Of a DNA stretch of 38,697 nt, positions 1 through 8,280 are shown one piece after another. Location of the stretch: the NCBI GenBank assembly GCA_002404865.1, contig DHKP01000016.1:1-38697 (forward strand). The letters run 5' to 3'. Numbering within the stretch: position 1 is the stretch's first letter; the number at the start of each line of letters is the position of its first letter. A program made the translations under genes and the position numbers. This DNA is from Caryophanales bacterium UBA4691 (GTDB lineage Bacteria; Bacillota_I; Bacilli_A; RFN20; CAG-826). The notes under the pieces were generated by a model, which saw only the letters and a list, made by a program, of their open reading frames with translations, was not told the origin of the DNA and made no database searches.

Positions 1-26
1 GCTGTCCCTATCGGTCCACATAACAA

Positions 27-53
27 AAAACGGCAACTCGACGCTGCCGTTTT
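27..53. terminator. Bidirectional intrinsic terminator
   Basis: A perfect 9-bp stem (AAAACGGCA at 27-35 with TGCCGTTTT at 45-53) and a 9-nt loop is followed by T-rich sequence in both directions. It lies just past the stop of the minus-strand gene at 64-594 and probably ends that two-gene transcript. Confidence 0.75.
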
Positions 54-63
54 ATTCTGAATC

Positions 64-594
64 TCAATAATCTTCTTCGTATCTTCTTTTTGCTTGAATG
101 TAGTAATAAACGAATTTAGCGATAAGTGCGACAGATATCACTATGCAAACTACTCCAATCCACCCAGCGATAGTCATCGCCAATTTAACATCATCGCCAC
201 AGCATAGATGAATGATGCCAAGGATAACACCAGCACTAAGCAAGCAAGATCCAAGCGTCCCCCAGAACGTTGACTGGCTTTCAAGTTTCGTCGTCGCATG
301 ATATTCATCAGAGAGCAAAGCCTTATCGAATTTTGTGTCTAGGTAATATTCCGTGTCAAAGCAAAGATCCGCACCAGCGAAGACAAAGAACCCCGCCAAG
401 AACAAAGATTCAACAAGCCACATGTCAAGACTAGATGTGTCTTTATCAGGCCCAATAAAGCAACAAATCGTCAACGTAAGAGCGAGAGCGAGCATGCAAA
501 CTAATTGGATCATTGGGTACTTCGTGGATAGCCACAATAAAAGAGCGATTAAACCCAATCCAGCAACTAGGCCAACAATCAATCCCACAATCAT
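64..594 (-). CDS. Multi-pass membrane protein, unknown function
   Basis: A 176-residue hydrophobic protein with about five predicted membrane segments (roughly residues 2-22, 28-47, 58-78, 109-131 and 137-165) and a short charged tail. A polar loop of about 30 residues separates segments three and four. I do not recognise a family. It starts 9 nt after the stop of the upstream gene at 604-1293, and its ribosome binding site (GAGGTAA) is built from that gene's last codons, so the two are very likely co-transcribed and translationally linked. The stop codon is TGA, which supports the standard stop-codon set in this organism. The terminator at 27-53 follows. Confidence 0.75.
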   Translation of the reverse strand: MIVGLIVGLVAGLGLIALLLWLSTKYPMIQLVCMLALALTLTICCFIGPDKDTSSLDMWLVESLFLAGFFVFAGADLCFDTEYYLDTKFDKALLSDEYHATTKLESQSTFWGTLGSCLLSAGVILGIIHLCCGDDVKLAMTIAGWIGVVCIVISVALIAKFVYYYIQAKRRYEEDY

Positions 595-603
595 ATGGCG
601 AAA

Positions 604-1293
604 TTACCTCTTAGCGTGTATACGGAGATGATCGAAATACTTAAATTTCAGGAAGAAGAACCCCGCTGAGAATAGACCGGCTAACAAAAGAACAATGAAT
701 AAGCTGGCCCAGCCTGAGGTTTCAGTGTTCCCTGTGCCGATGACAATCGCAAGAATGAGCGAGACCAAGCTAACGACGAGGCTCCCAATGGAGAAGAGCT
801 TACATTTTTTGGTCGTCTTGGTTAAATAAGTGCGATTGTATTCGCGAATATCGCCTTCGTTGATACCTTCGAAATGGTTACCAGTGAAAGTGTTCATCTC
901 ACCGAAGAAGATAGCGAGATTGAATAAACCTTGGGAGACGGATTTTTCGTTATTGAACTGCTTCAAATCGCAGGTGACGAAAGTCCCATATGTCTTGCTT
1001 GGGTCATATTTATAGAAAGGGTATTTTTCGCAAAATCCTTTCGCAAAATCTTCAGCGGTAGGATATTTGTCTTTCGCACCATATTCATCGTAAATATCTT
1101 TCACATTGTAGCTAACAAAAGATGCGACCTTTTTGTCGAATACGAATTCAGTGAAGACTCCAGCATCCCCAAAATAGAAAGCCGTCGTGATTTCTTTTTG
1201 CTTATCAAGCGTTTTGGAAACCTGGCAGAATTTCGTGTCTTTTCCATAGTAACGAATCAAGCCAAAATCTTTTAACATTTTATGTTTTTTCAT
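604..1293 (-). CDS. Protein with soluble N-terminal region and two C-terminal membrane helices, unknown function
   Basis: A 229-residue protein. The first ~160 residues are polar and lack a signal peptide. Two hydrophobic segments follow (about 164-188 and 197-215), then a short basic tail, so the N-terminal region probably sits in the cytoplasm, anchored by a C-terminal hairpin. I recognise no catalytic motif. It is the first gene of a two-gene operon with the membrane protein at 64-594. The start has an AAAGG ribosome binding site. A TACAAT -10 box at 1333-1338 and a perfect 24-bp palindrome at 1346-1369 lie directly upstream and suggest repressor control. Confidence 0.7.
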   Translation of the reverse strand: MKKHKMLKDFGLIRYYGKDTKFCQVSKTLDKQKEITTAFYFGDAGVFTEFVFDKKVASFVSYNVKDIYDEYGAKDKYPTAEDFAKGFCEKYPFYKYDPSKTYGTFVTCDLKQFNNEKSVSQGLFNLAIFFGEMNTFTGNHFEGINEGDIREYNRTYLTKTTKKCKLFSIGSLVVSLVSLILAIVIGTGNTETSGWASLFIVLLLAGLFSAGFFFLKFKYFDHLRIHAKR

Positions 1294-1332
1294 AAATATA
1301 CCTTTCGTTTTTCTTAAATTAATGATGTAAAA

Positions 1333-1369
1333 ATTGTATTTTTCCGTTTCGCTAGTGAGCTAGCGAAAC
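1333..1369 (-). promoter_or_regulatory. Promoter with overlapping palindromic operator
   Basis: On the minus strand a TACAAT -10 box occupies 1333-1338. With a 17-bp spacer the -35 position (1356-1361, AGCTCA) is poor. It lies inside a perfect inverted repeat with 10-bp arms GTTTCGCTAG/CTAGCGAAAC around a 4-bp centre (1346-1369). No T-run follows the palindrome on either strand, so it is not a terminator. An operator for a dimeric regulator controlling the 1293-64 operon is the simplest reading. Confidence 0.5.
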
Positions 1370-1555
1370 AACAACCAAAATCGAAGCTCCTTTTCTTTCC
1401 TTTTAGTCCGCCTTCCCCGTTCAAAAACAAGCCTTACCTTTTTAGTTTTTGTTTTTTTGCGTCTATTTAATCCCCTTAAAATTTAATAAAATTTTACCCC
1501 CCCCCCGCGTTTTTTCAAGCCTTTTCTTTAATTTCCTTAAATTAGTAAAAGCACG

Positions 1556-2019
1556 TAACATTCCAAGTTTTCCGCGCTGGTCTTTATAGACCTCAGGCAC
1601 TAAGCTAATTGCAGCATTCATCATCAGTCAGAAATCCGGATGCGTCCTTAGGGGAATCCTCTGGCTGACCAGAAAAGAAGAGAGAAGAAAATTCAGGTTG
1701 CTCGTCATGATAAGGTAGAGCTCATAACACCATTGAATCGCCGGCTTCGTCAAGAGGATGACCATTGCCACTCCCTTCGTCTCGACGGCAAGGGACTAGA
1801 AGATTATTCTCTTCTCCTATCTCACGCTCGTATTCGATCAGCTGAAAAGAAGGTGCGCGGATTATGATAGCCTCTACCATAAAACGAAGAGATACTGAAA
1901 AAATACGGCTGAAAACAAGGATCTAAAAAATGACTCCGACTAGGAAAGCTGAAAGCATTTAAACTAGCCAAATCGGAGTTTTTTCGATTTTTCGAACACC
2001 CGTAAAATTTGGAATGTTA
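1556..2019. other. Unexplained block bounded by 11-bp inverted repeats
   Basis: There is no convincing intact gene between 1294 and 2016. TAACATTCCAA at 1556-1566 is matched by its exact inverse at 2009-2019, which overlaps the stop codon of the gene at 2017-3399. Inside, the minus strand has adjoining open stretches of roughly 40-70 codons in all three frames, ending at different stops, which could be a decayed gene or chance. Small hairpins are visible, for example GGTCT/AGACC at about 1579-1592. A C10 run lies just outside at 1497-1506. It may be a degenerate mobile element or a non-coding RNA; neither is proven. Confidence 0.3.
1925..1984. terminator. Bidirectional terminator hairpin
   Basis: ACTCCGA at 1933-1939 pairs with TCGGAGT at 1973-1979, and CTAG at 1940-1943 pairs with CTAG at 1964-1967, with a 5-nt bulge. 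A T-run follows at 1979-1984 on the plus strand and an A-run at 1925-1930 gives the same on the minus strand. It probably ends the minus-strand gene at 2017-3399. Confidence 0.6.
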
Positions 2020-3399
2020 GGAAAGATTGCTTTTTTTCTCCTCTTCCATTTGATGTTCCAAAAAAGATGCAAGTTCCTCAAAGGCTTCATCGGTCTTAAG
2101 CGATTTCATAGTTATCACGATTTTAATTTTCTTTGCTTTGATATAGGGAGCGAAAAACGCGTGAAAGAATAGACCATCAAGGTAATTATTCACATAAATC
2201 GTTTTTGGGATCGTGATATCTTTAAGGGCATTCGATAAACTCGCGGAGAGACTATCGAAAGCGCGGAAATTAAGTGCCTCTCCGAGGACGGGTTTATGTA
2301 AATACCCACTTTTGTGGTCGCATAAAAGCGCCGCAAAGGCAAAATGGACGCAGCGATCAGGAAGCCCAGGGGTATAGAAATATCCTGGGAGCAGCCTAAT
2401 AGTCGCATCTAGCGCCCCAGTGGGCGAGATTTTTAATTCCTGGTCTTTGAAAACGACATCACCAAGAGCAGAAATCAATTCATAAGGCAATTTGCGAATA
2501 TCTTTCTTCATTACCTCAAATTTGTTCCTTGTTAGATAGACATCATAAAAACGATTGTCTTTGACCTCGTCATGTTTGTCTTTATCAAAAATAGCCATCG
2601 TTCTATTCGCTTCCTTTAAATAGCTCAAAGAACGTATCGCAATCGATTTTGGGAGATAAGAATTCATTAGGTTGCCGTTAGTAAGATAGCAAGAAGTGAA
2701 GTGATTGCTCTCGCCATAAGGATTATGATCGAACTCATAAGGAAGCGATTCATCATTCTCGAAATAGAAGGAAACCATGTTGGCTAATGCGTTAGCGGTT
2801 TCTGGATCGATATTGAAATCTTCTTTGTTTTGAATCAATAAATAGGTTTCGCCGAATGGCTCGCTCGGATAAAAGCTTACGCCGAAGACGCTTTTGGCAT
2901 TCCCTAAAATGGTCATAGGGACGGGCTCATAATCCGTTTTTAGATGGAAAAAGACTTGGTCGGAGTATCTTTCTTCGTAATGTTTCTTTTCAAAAATGAC
3001 AAGCTCTTTTCTGATTTGTTCATACAAATCGTCACTCGCTTCGACTTCTTGAATCCCGTAGTGTTTAGAAAACCAGGTAATTGATTCGGATAAAGAAGAG
3101 CGAAGCTCATCGAACCATTCTGCCTTTAGGTTCTCCTTTTCGATGATTTCATCCCACTTCTTAAACGAATAGGAAGATGGCGACTTAGGGAAAATGTCTT
3201 TGTGCTTAGCACGAAAAACCTTTTTTGCCATAAGATAACGCTCTTGAATATCGCATAATACGTAAAAATCATTCTTTTTAAGTAAGCGGGCCTCTTCGGA
3301 TTCAAGAGAAACAAATTTGCCTGAGTTTTTCGAATAAATCAAAAAATCTTCCGAAGGGTGCTCTAGGAGTATTTTTATCGCTTCATCAATATCAATCAT
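2017..3399 (-). CDS. DUF7309/DUF6930-like protein
   Basis: A 460-residue soluble protein without signal peptide or membrane segments. The C-terminal part (from about residue 398) begins PKTIYVNNYLDG and runs into a KIKIVI strand and an acidic helix. This resembles the ending of DUF6930-type proteins, where an RPxxIxVxN strand precedes a regulatory-looking alpha/beta fold. The middle region (about 165-235) has the VFGVSFY-type segment I associate with the companion DUF7309 region. The match is from memory of family style and no biochemical function is known. It is transcribed alone, with terminator 1925-1984 downstream and a long intergenic region upstream. Confidence 0.55.
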   Translation of the reverse strand: MIDIDEAIKILLEHPSEDFLIYSKNSGKFVSLESEEARLLKKNDFYVLCDIQERYLMAKKVFRAKHKDIFPKSPSSYSFKKWDEIIEKENLKAEWFDELRSSLSESITWFSKHYGIQEVEASDDLYEQIRKELVIFEKKHYEERYSDQVFFHLKTDYEPVPMTILGNAKSVFGVSFYPSEPFGETYLLIQNKEDFNIDPETANALANMVSFYFENDESLPYEFDHNPYGESNHFTSCYLTNGNLMNSYLPKSIAIRSLSYLKEANRTMAIFDKDKHDEVKDNRFYDVYLTRNKFEVMKKDIRKLPYELISALGDVVFKDQELKISPTGALDATIRLLPGYFYTPGLPDRCVHFAFAALLCDHKSGYLHKPVLGEALNFRAFDSLSASLSNALKDITIPKTIYVNNYLDGLFFHAFFAPYIKAKKIKIVITMKSLKTDEAFEELASFLEHQMEEEKKSNLS

Positions 3400-3824
3400 T
3401 TTCTTAACCTGCCTTTCTTTAATTCTAAAGGAAAGAGCAAGCCAAGCATAGTAAAGCTACTAAAAGGTTATGAAATGATGAGCTTTAAAAGAGCAAAGCA
3501 CTTTAAGCAATCATATTAGTCAAAGGATGATTAAGATTATCAATCACCGTTAATCTCATCATTTCTGGCAAAGAATAGAAAATTGCTTTTTTGGAATTGC
3601 TTATGTAGAACGTTTAATCTATCCGTTCAAAATGCGATTAAACGGGTCGCTGAACTTTAAGAAGATAGAAGAAAACCATAGATAGAACACGATTGAGCCT
3701 AGAACCCCATAGGGATTTATAAAGAAAAGGATTCCCGCTAGACTCTTGAAATAGGAGGGCGTTTTCTTTCCAAATATTCAAGAAAGCAGTTTGCCCATGT
3801 AGCAAAATATGCTAATTTAAGTTT
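3400..3824. other. Divergent intergenic region with two inverted repeats
   Basis: This 425-bp gap separates the minus-strand gene 2017-3399 from the plus-strand lipoprotein 3825-5156. It holds a perfect 11-bp inverted repeat (GAAATGATGAG at 3472-3482, inverse at 3555-3565, 72-nt loop) and a 9-bp inverted repeat (CGTTTAATC at 3611-3619, GATTAAACG at 3636-3644). The right end carries the promoter/start motif described at 3800-3827. No small ORF looks coding. Confidence 0.4.
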
Positions 3825-3827
3825 ATG
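3800..3827 (+). promoter_or_regulatory. Promoter/start motif, possibly leaderless
   Basis: A 28-nt stretch ending in the ATG of the lipoprotein gene matches 22 of 28 positions of a second stretch at 5964-5991 that also ends in ATG. It contains TATGCT (3808-3813) and TAATTT, either of which could be a -10 box. Both put transcription start within about ten bases of the ATG. No Shine-Dalgarno sequence is present, so leaderless translation is plausible. Confidence 0.4.
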
Positions 3828-5156
3828 GTAAGCATACGTTCTTTGTTCTTGAAAAAAATCGTCGTCCTTTCCTTTATTTTCGGCGCTGCTCTTTTGCCTT
3901 CTTGCTCTGCTTTTGAGAAATCGTCCGCCACCATGGGAGAAATGCCAAGTTCGAACTCGTCTACTTCCGAAAATCATAATAGTATCGAAATCATACGAAG
4001 GAAAAACCCGCTCATCCATGATTATGAATACTGTTTCACCAATGGGGGCATCTCGCAATTTGATGTCATAAAAAAGAACGGACAAGGCGAAACGACGAGC
4101 GTTCCCTCTTCTTCCTGCAAATGGAGCGTTGAGGACGAAGAATACATGAATGTCGATAGCGCTGGCTCTATTACGCCTAAAAAGAACGGAACGACCAAGC
4201 TATTTGCTCGCTTTGGCGATTATTCAGCGGAAAAAGAAATCAAAATCGCGACAATTGCCAAAACATTCAAGATGAAAGAGGCTCTCAAAGATTATCGGAA
4301 AGGGAATCGATATAGTTTTCCTCTGCTTGTCGAACCAAGCAACGCATCCCTCTTTTTCTCTTTTTCGAATAGCGATGTCATCTCATTAATAGACAATAAT
4401 AATGAATTCCTTGTAAAAGAAATCGGAAGCGTCGATGTTCATGTAGAGGCCTACACCGAATACACAGGGGCAAAAACCGAATTCGATTTCACAATCGAAA
4501 CGATTTCTCCCTCTTCCCCAACTTTTGAGGTCAATGGCAAAGTCGCCACTTCTTATCGCGCCACATTCGCCAAAAACAAATATCAATCAATTCCCTATCA
4601 AGAATTGGGGATAAAAGCCTATTCTTCATCAGGAAAAAACATCACGAATGAAATCCGCGTCGATTCTGGTTCTATCGATTTTGGCATAGAAGGCAATTAT
4701 TCGCTTGTTTTAGCCGTAACGGACGAAACGAAAAAACTCACTTCATATTTCTCTTTGTCCATTGATATCATCCCTTACGAAACTAAGAAAGTGAAAAATC
4801 CGGGTGACGGAATCATCGAAAAGAATTTTAAATACGAACTCGTGAAAGAGCCAGGCTCTTTTGCCATTCACGATATCCTCTTTTCCATCGATGCGGCCTT
4901 AAGCCCGAAATATGACGATGCCTCGGCTGAAATCACATTCCATATCAACTTCGTGATTCGATATTGGGGTAATAACAATAGACCTGCCTTAGAAGTGTCG
5001 CAGACAGTGAAGAAAAGTTTCACTATCGGCGGAGAAAAATCCATCCATTTCGATTACACCTATCATAGCAATTCTTTCCTCAACCCGGACAGTTTCGTGC
5101 CTAGGAGCTGCTTTACGAGCGAGAATGGATATTTTTATATCTACACTTCTTATTAA
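3825..5156 (+). CDS. Surface lipoprotein with Ig-like (BIG2 and DUF5011-like) domains
   Basis: A 443-residue secreted lipoprotein. A basic N-terminus and hydrophobic stretch lead to the lipobox LLPSC, with lipidated Cys near residue 27. A BIG2-type bacterial Ig domain lies at about 80-140, with the family's 'W-S-x-D ... V-D-x-x-G-x-I-T-x-K-x-x-G' pattern. Another Ig-like unit at about 235-320 resembles DUF5011/Big_3 ('GIKAYSSSGKNIT ... GIEGNYSLVLAVTD'). The C-terminal ~120 residues are beta-rich and unassigned. No enzyme motif is seen, so a structural or ligand-binding surface role is likely. It is monocistronic, convergent with the gene at 5387-5899. Confidence 0.7.
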   Translation: MVSIRSLFLKKIVVLSFIFGAALLPSCSAFEKSSATMGEMPSSNSSTSENHNSIEIIRRKNPLIHDYEYCFTNGGISQFDVIKKNGQGETTSVPSSSCKWSVEDEEYMNVDSAGSITPKKNGTTKLFARFGDYSAEKEIKIATIAKTFKMKEALKDYRKGNRYSFPLLVEPSNASLFFSFSNSDVISLIDNNNEFLVKEIGSVDVHVEAYTEYTGAKTEFDFTIETISPSSPTFEVNGKVATSYRATFAKNKYQSIPYQELGIKAYSSSGKNITNEIRVDSGSIDFGIEGNYSLVLAVTDETKKLTSYFSLSIDIIPYETKKVKNPGDGIIEKNFKYELVKEPGSFAIHDILFSIDAALSPKYDDASAEITFHINFVIRYWGNNNRPALEVSQTVKKSFTIGGEKSIHFDYTYHSNSFLNPDSFVPRSCFTSENGYFYIYTSY

Positions 5157-5386
5157 TCGATTTCTTCATTATGGCAAATAGACTCGCAAGTGCCTATGCA
5201 AAGATAACGAAAAGGAAAATTTTGAAATAAGGAAATGATAGGCTCAACCCTCATGACTATTCTATTTAACCAATAACGTCATCGTAGAACCAAATGGTAC
5301 TTATTACAAAAAATAAAACCCCCTAAAAATACTAGCTAGAAATTTTGTTTCACATCATTTGCAATAAGGCAAAACCAAAGCGATCC

Positions 5387-5899
5387 TCACTCGATAACAA
5401 CATTCTCCCCCGAATAAGAATACGTAAATTTCATCGAGGAGTATTTGGAAATCTCTCCTCTGGACCAATCATCAGTGTGAAGAACCAGATGGACGTTCCC
5501 CTTTCCTTCAGCTTGCTTAGGGAAAGCTCTTTCTAAATCAGAAAAAATAACATCAACAAGGTAGTCGCCATAACTACCATCATCTTTTTTTAGATTCTCA
5601 AGTTTGTCCTTAGTAAAACTAACCAAAGCCGTTTCGTTATAGCTATCGCTGAGCAATGGATCCACATCAAAAACGCTGAAAAAATAACTTGAAGCGAATT
5701 CTACGTTTTTTTCCGCGGAAAATTTAAAGCTCACTTTCGTATCCTTTTTAATGGTTGAGGGCAAAGAGAATTCAACACATACGGAGTCATTTTCCTTCTT
5801 GCCATCGCCAATCCTCATCCAAGTTTTGCTATCTTCCGCACAAGCAAAAAGAATCGGAACAAACATAAGAACACTCAGCGACCTAATGATTTTGTTCAT
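5387..5899 (-). CDS. Small lipoprotein, unknown function
   Basis: A 170-residue lipoprotein when started at the ATG at 5899, which has a GAGGTAA ribosome binding site about 7 nt upstream; a longer in-frame start at 5956 adds residues that spoil the signal peptide. MNKIIRSLSVLMFVPILFAC gives a typical lipobox (LFAC). The mature part is polar and beta-rich with no recognised domain. It stands alone on the minus strand and ends in TGA. A surface-exposed accessory protein is all that can be inferred. Confidence 0.65.
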   Translation of the reverse strand: MNKIIRSLSVLMFVPILFACAEDSKTWMRIGDGKKENDSVCVEFSLPSTIKKDTKVSFKFSAEKNVEFASSYFFSVFDVDPLLSDSYNETALVSFTKDKLENLKKDDGSYGDYLVDVIFSDLERAFPKQAEGKGNVHLVLHTDDWSRGEISKYSSMKFTYSYSGENVVIE

Positions 5900-5963
5900 A
5901 AAATTACCTCGATTTTGATTCTTTGGAATCTTAGCACCAAAAAACAAAAGTAGCACAAAATAT

Positions 5964-6060
5964 TAGCAAAATAGGTTAATATTGCTTTATGAAAAAACAC
6001 AGCAAAACAATGATAATATTTTTAAATCCCTGTAAATCAACCATGTTTTTGTGCAAATAA
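5964..6060 (+). other. Second copy of the promoter/start motif with a 23-codon ORF
   Basis: Bases 5964-5991 match the motif at 3800-3827 in 22 of 28 positions and also end in ATG. From this ATG (5989) a 23-codon ORF runs to TAA at 6060 and encodes MKKHSKTMIIFLNPC followed by eight residues. That looks like the start of a lipoprotein signal sequence that stops early. It may be the stub of a deleted lipoprotein gene or a real small peptide. Confidence 0.3.
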
Positions 6061-6099
6061 AAGGAAGGGAATAGGCACTAGATTTCTAATCGATTTCGC

Positions 6100-7521
6100 T
6101 TATTCTCCGATGCTAGAAACTCGAATCACTGGACGCAAGCCAAAATACAGTTTCCCTAGGGCCTTCCACCAACGCTTTTCGGGGTTTGTGTATCCACCAT
6201 ACGCCCAAAAAGCATGCTCGTCACTATCCTTTGGCGTTTTCGTCCACCAACCATGAGTCCCATCGGCGACACATTCTATCTTTCCATCACGGTTACCGTA
6301 TTCAGTCGACACCGTATCCCGATTTTCTTCGGGCAAATAGTTTTCTATTTCTTTCTTCGTTAATAGTCCAAAGGCGTCAGACGTAGACTTTAAATAAAGT
6401 TTCATCAGAAAACTATTCTCTTTCGAACCAAACACGAAATACTTTTCTTTCATACCCCCATTCATCCAAGAATGGAGGGGAGACCCGTCAAAAATTGCTG
6501 AATTATTGTTTTCATCGATAGGTACGCGATCAACAATCGATTTCGTCAGCAATAAGCGCCCTGCATTACCATCCTTATTTAGAAGCACCCATTTGACAGG
6601 CTCATATCGGTAATAAAATCCGAAAGATTCGATGTATTCGTAATTATCGACCACAGGTCGACCTCTTTTGTTCTTGATCGAAGTATTTTTGATCTTTTCG
6701 ATCATGTCGGAGTCCGTCACTTTACTTTGCGGATATAACCCAAATTCCTCCAGGTTCACGCCGCTTTTCTCTTCCCATATCGCCTTCAAAGTAACGTCTT
6801 TTGGGATATCCCATTTCCCTTCTCTTTCAACCATCTTCTTTTTACGGCCATCGACGAGTTCCCAACCTTTGAAGGAAAAATCAGAGTTCATGTCAAATGG
6901 CTTCGGGAGACTATAATCTTCGCCAAATTTTTTGGTCAAGGAGGGAAAGGAATGCCCTAGCTTTTCGTCGAGTAAAGTGATTTTGAAATTTTTAGTTGAA
7001 TCGATTTTCGCATAGAGGCTCATGCTTTTAGTGATGGGTGAGCCCGCTTGTAGGGCGAAGTTGAAATTCTTGTCGAGATACCAATTGCCACGATATTCGA
7101 AATCAGGTTTGAGGAAATCGACATTTTTGCCATGGAATATTTGTTTCTCTCCCAATAAGGTATCGCCCAAAAAGAATTTGACCGTGTGCAATTTTCTTTT
7201 AGGGAGAGCTGTTTTGATTACGTTTCCGTTAGAAAGGATGAGAACTAGATTCCCGTTATTATCGATGCAAGCGGATACAACGCTTGGCCCCCTATCCCCT
7301 TTTTCACTTGTTTTTTCTTTTTGACTCGGATGAACGGGCGATCCTTCCTCAATCCACTCGGTATAGGGTTTTCTCCCTCCATTATTCCAATAAAGAACAT
7401 AAGAAGAATAACGGCTCAAATCGATATTTTCCCCCGCCCCATTGGAGCAAGCAAGTAAGGCCATAGAAGAGAAAAAGACAATCAATAGCGTTAATGGCAT
7501 TCTTTTTTTCATAATGTTCAT
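6100..7521 (-). CDS. Cassette A large lipoprotein: EW module, two InlB-like repeats, DUF6273-like domain
   Basis: A 473-residue lipoprotein with lipobox ALLAC (Cys about residue 25). A short module follows with Y-x-x-Y-V-x-Y, GGRKPYTEW and an I-D-x-x-G-x-L-x-L-x-L-S-N-G strand. Two InlB_B/Flg_new-type beta repeats come next ('HTVKFFLGDTLLGEKQIFHG', then 'FKGWEL ... LKAIWEEK'). The last ~200 residues resemble DUF6273: 'FGLYPQSKVTD', 'PVKWVLL', 'SPLHSWMN', 'WWTKTP', 'GLRPVIRVS'. It is last in a three-gene cassette, 12 nt after 7534-7875, and is paralogous to 11750-13186. The start could be the ATG at 7512, whose MKKRMP start matches the paralogue; the AAGGA motif lies 3 or 12 nt from the two ATGs. 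Confidence 0.8.
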   Translation of the reverse strand: MNIMKKRMPLTLLIVFFSSMALLACSNGAGENIDLSRYSSYVLYWNNGGRKPYTEWIEEGSPVHPSQKEKTSEKGDRGPSVVSACIDNNGNLVLILSNGNVIKTALPKRKLHTVKFFLGDTLLGEKQIFHGKNVDFLKPDFEYRGNWYLDKNFNFALQAGSPITKSMSLYAKIDSTKNFKITLLDEKLGHSFPSLTKKFGEDYSLPKPFDMNSDFSFKGWELVDGRKKKMVEREGKWDIPKDVTLKAIWEEKSGVNLEEFGLYPQSKVTDSDMIEKIKNTSIKNKRGRPVVDNYEYIESFGFYYRYEPVKWVLLNKDGNAGRLLLTKSIVDRVPIDENNNSAIFDGSPLHSWMNGGMKEKYFVFGSKENSFLMKLYLKSTSDAFGLLTKKEIENYLPEENRDTVSTEYGNRDGKIECVADGTHGWWTKTPKDSDEHAFWAYGGYTNPEKRWWKALGKLYFGLRPVIRVSSIGE

Positions 7522-7533
7522 CGTTCCTTTCTA

Positions 7534-7875
7534 TTAATCTATTTCGACAGGAAGCGCCCCAGCGTCAACTTCCGTCTTGTTTGACAAAATTAAAATAAGA
7601 TGCCCTTCTGAAGTGATCCTCGTTGCGATAGGGTGGATGCCCATCTCTCCTTTTTCCCCTTTTTCCGTGACTACCGTTTCTTTTTCTCGCCACTCTAAAA
7701 AGGGCAATTTGCCTCCTTTTGAGACATATAGGGCGTAATTCGCATAATAATTCATTCTATTGTCACTCGTTGGTCGAATATTGAATTTCCCTAGCGAAAG
7801 AGCAAGGATTAAAACTACGGATAAGAAAATAATTGCAGCAATAACGTAGCCAACGTGCGTTCGCACTTTCTCCAT
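7534..7875 (-). CDS. Cassette A single-TM protein with EW module
   Basis: A 113-residue protein with one N-terminal membrane helix (about 9-29) and no lipobox cysteine. The external part has YYANYALYVSKGGKLPFLEW, a KGEKGEMG collagen-like hinge, and a beta motif ending LILILSN and DAGALPVE. This layout is a shortened form of the 'AYEIAVxNGFxGTEEEWLxSLKGEKG' unit common in collagen-like surface and phage proteins. The start has a GGAGG ribosome binding site. It begins 3 nt after the small lipoprotein 7879-8184 and ends 12 nt before 7521, so the three are one operon. It is paralogous to 13212-13544. Confidence 0.75.
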   Translation of the reverse strand: MEKVRTHVGYVIAAIIFLSVVLILALSLGKFNIRPTSDNRMNYYANYALYVSKGGKLPFLEWREKETVVTEKGEKGEMGIHPIATRITSEGHLILILSNKTEVDAGALPVEID

Positions 7876-7878
7876 GGT

Positions 7879-8184
7879 TTATTCCTCCTTCACCTTCCCA
7901 GCGTTAATGATTTGTCCGTCAGTGAGCTCAACCATAAGCTCACCGTTATCATTCACTTTTATGGATTTAATCGTTTCGCCAGGTTCTCCTTTATTATTCT
8001 TGAAAGGAGCTTTTTCTCTTTCTCTAATCCACTTCTCATAACTAAGTTCCCCGCCGTTACTGATGTAGATGGAATATTCTACGTTTTTATTCACGCGATT
8101 AGACTCTTCCGCGTTATTAGAACAGCCCATAATAGAAAAAACGCCAATGGCACTAGCGAAAGCTTTTAGAACTCTATTTTTCAT
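7879..8184 (-). CDS. Cassette A small lipoprotein with EW module
   Basis: A 101-residue lipoprotein: signal peptide MKNRVLKAFASAIGVFSIMG then Cys21. After a short linker comes the module V-E-Y-S-I-Y-I-S-N-G-G-E-L-S-Y-E-K-W, then a G-E-P-G hinge and a strand motif 'NGELMVELTDGQIINAGKV'. Nothing else is present, so the protein is essentially a lipid anchor plus one module. It is first in cassette A, with an AAAGGAG ribosome binding site. The promoter region upstream shares a 16-nt element with cassette B. It is paralogous to 13592-13897. Function is unknown; assembly with the other two cassette proteins is an inference from the shared module. Confidence 0.75.
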   Translation of the reverse strand: MKNRVLKAFASAIGVFSIMGCSNNAEESNRVNKNVEYSIYISNGGELSYEKWIREREKAPFKNNKGEPGETIKSIKVNDNGELMVELTDGQIINAGKVKEE

Positions 8185-8264
8185 TAGGCAATACTCCTTT
8201 TCTTAATCATCCAACTAGGCATAATCACGCCGCACTAGATAAAACAATCATTGCAATTTTTATG

Positions 8265-8280
8265 CAAAAATCAATCGATA
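8265..8280 (-). promoter_or_regulatory. Shared upstream element of cassette A
   Basis: The minus strand reads TATCGATTGATTTTTG here, about 80 bp before the cassette A start. Cassette B has TATCGGTTGATTTTTG at 13977-13992, one base different, at nearly the same distance. TTGATT could be a -35 box, with a weak -10 region 17 bp on. The surrounding gap 8185-8622 is AT-rich and holds no likely gene. Confidence 0.45.

Noticed and set aside
64..594. Possible TGA=Trp recoding, as in some Mollicutes relatives
   Set aside because: Genes end naturally at TGA (for example at 64-66 and 5387-5389), and Trp positions in recognised proteins are not served by in-frame TGA.
1500..1930. RNase P RNA or tmRNA in the gene-free block
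   Set aside because: The conserved core motifs of these RNAs, such as GAGGAAAGTCC or a tRNA-like 3' end, were not found.
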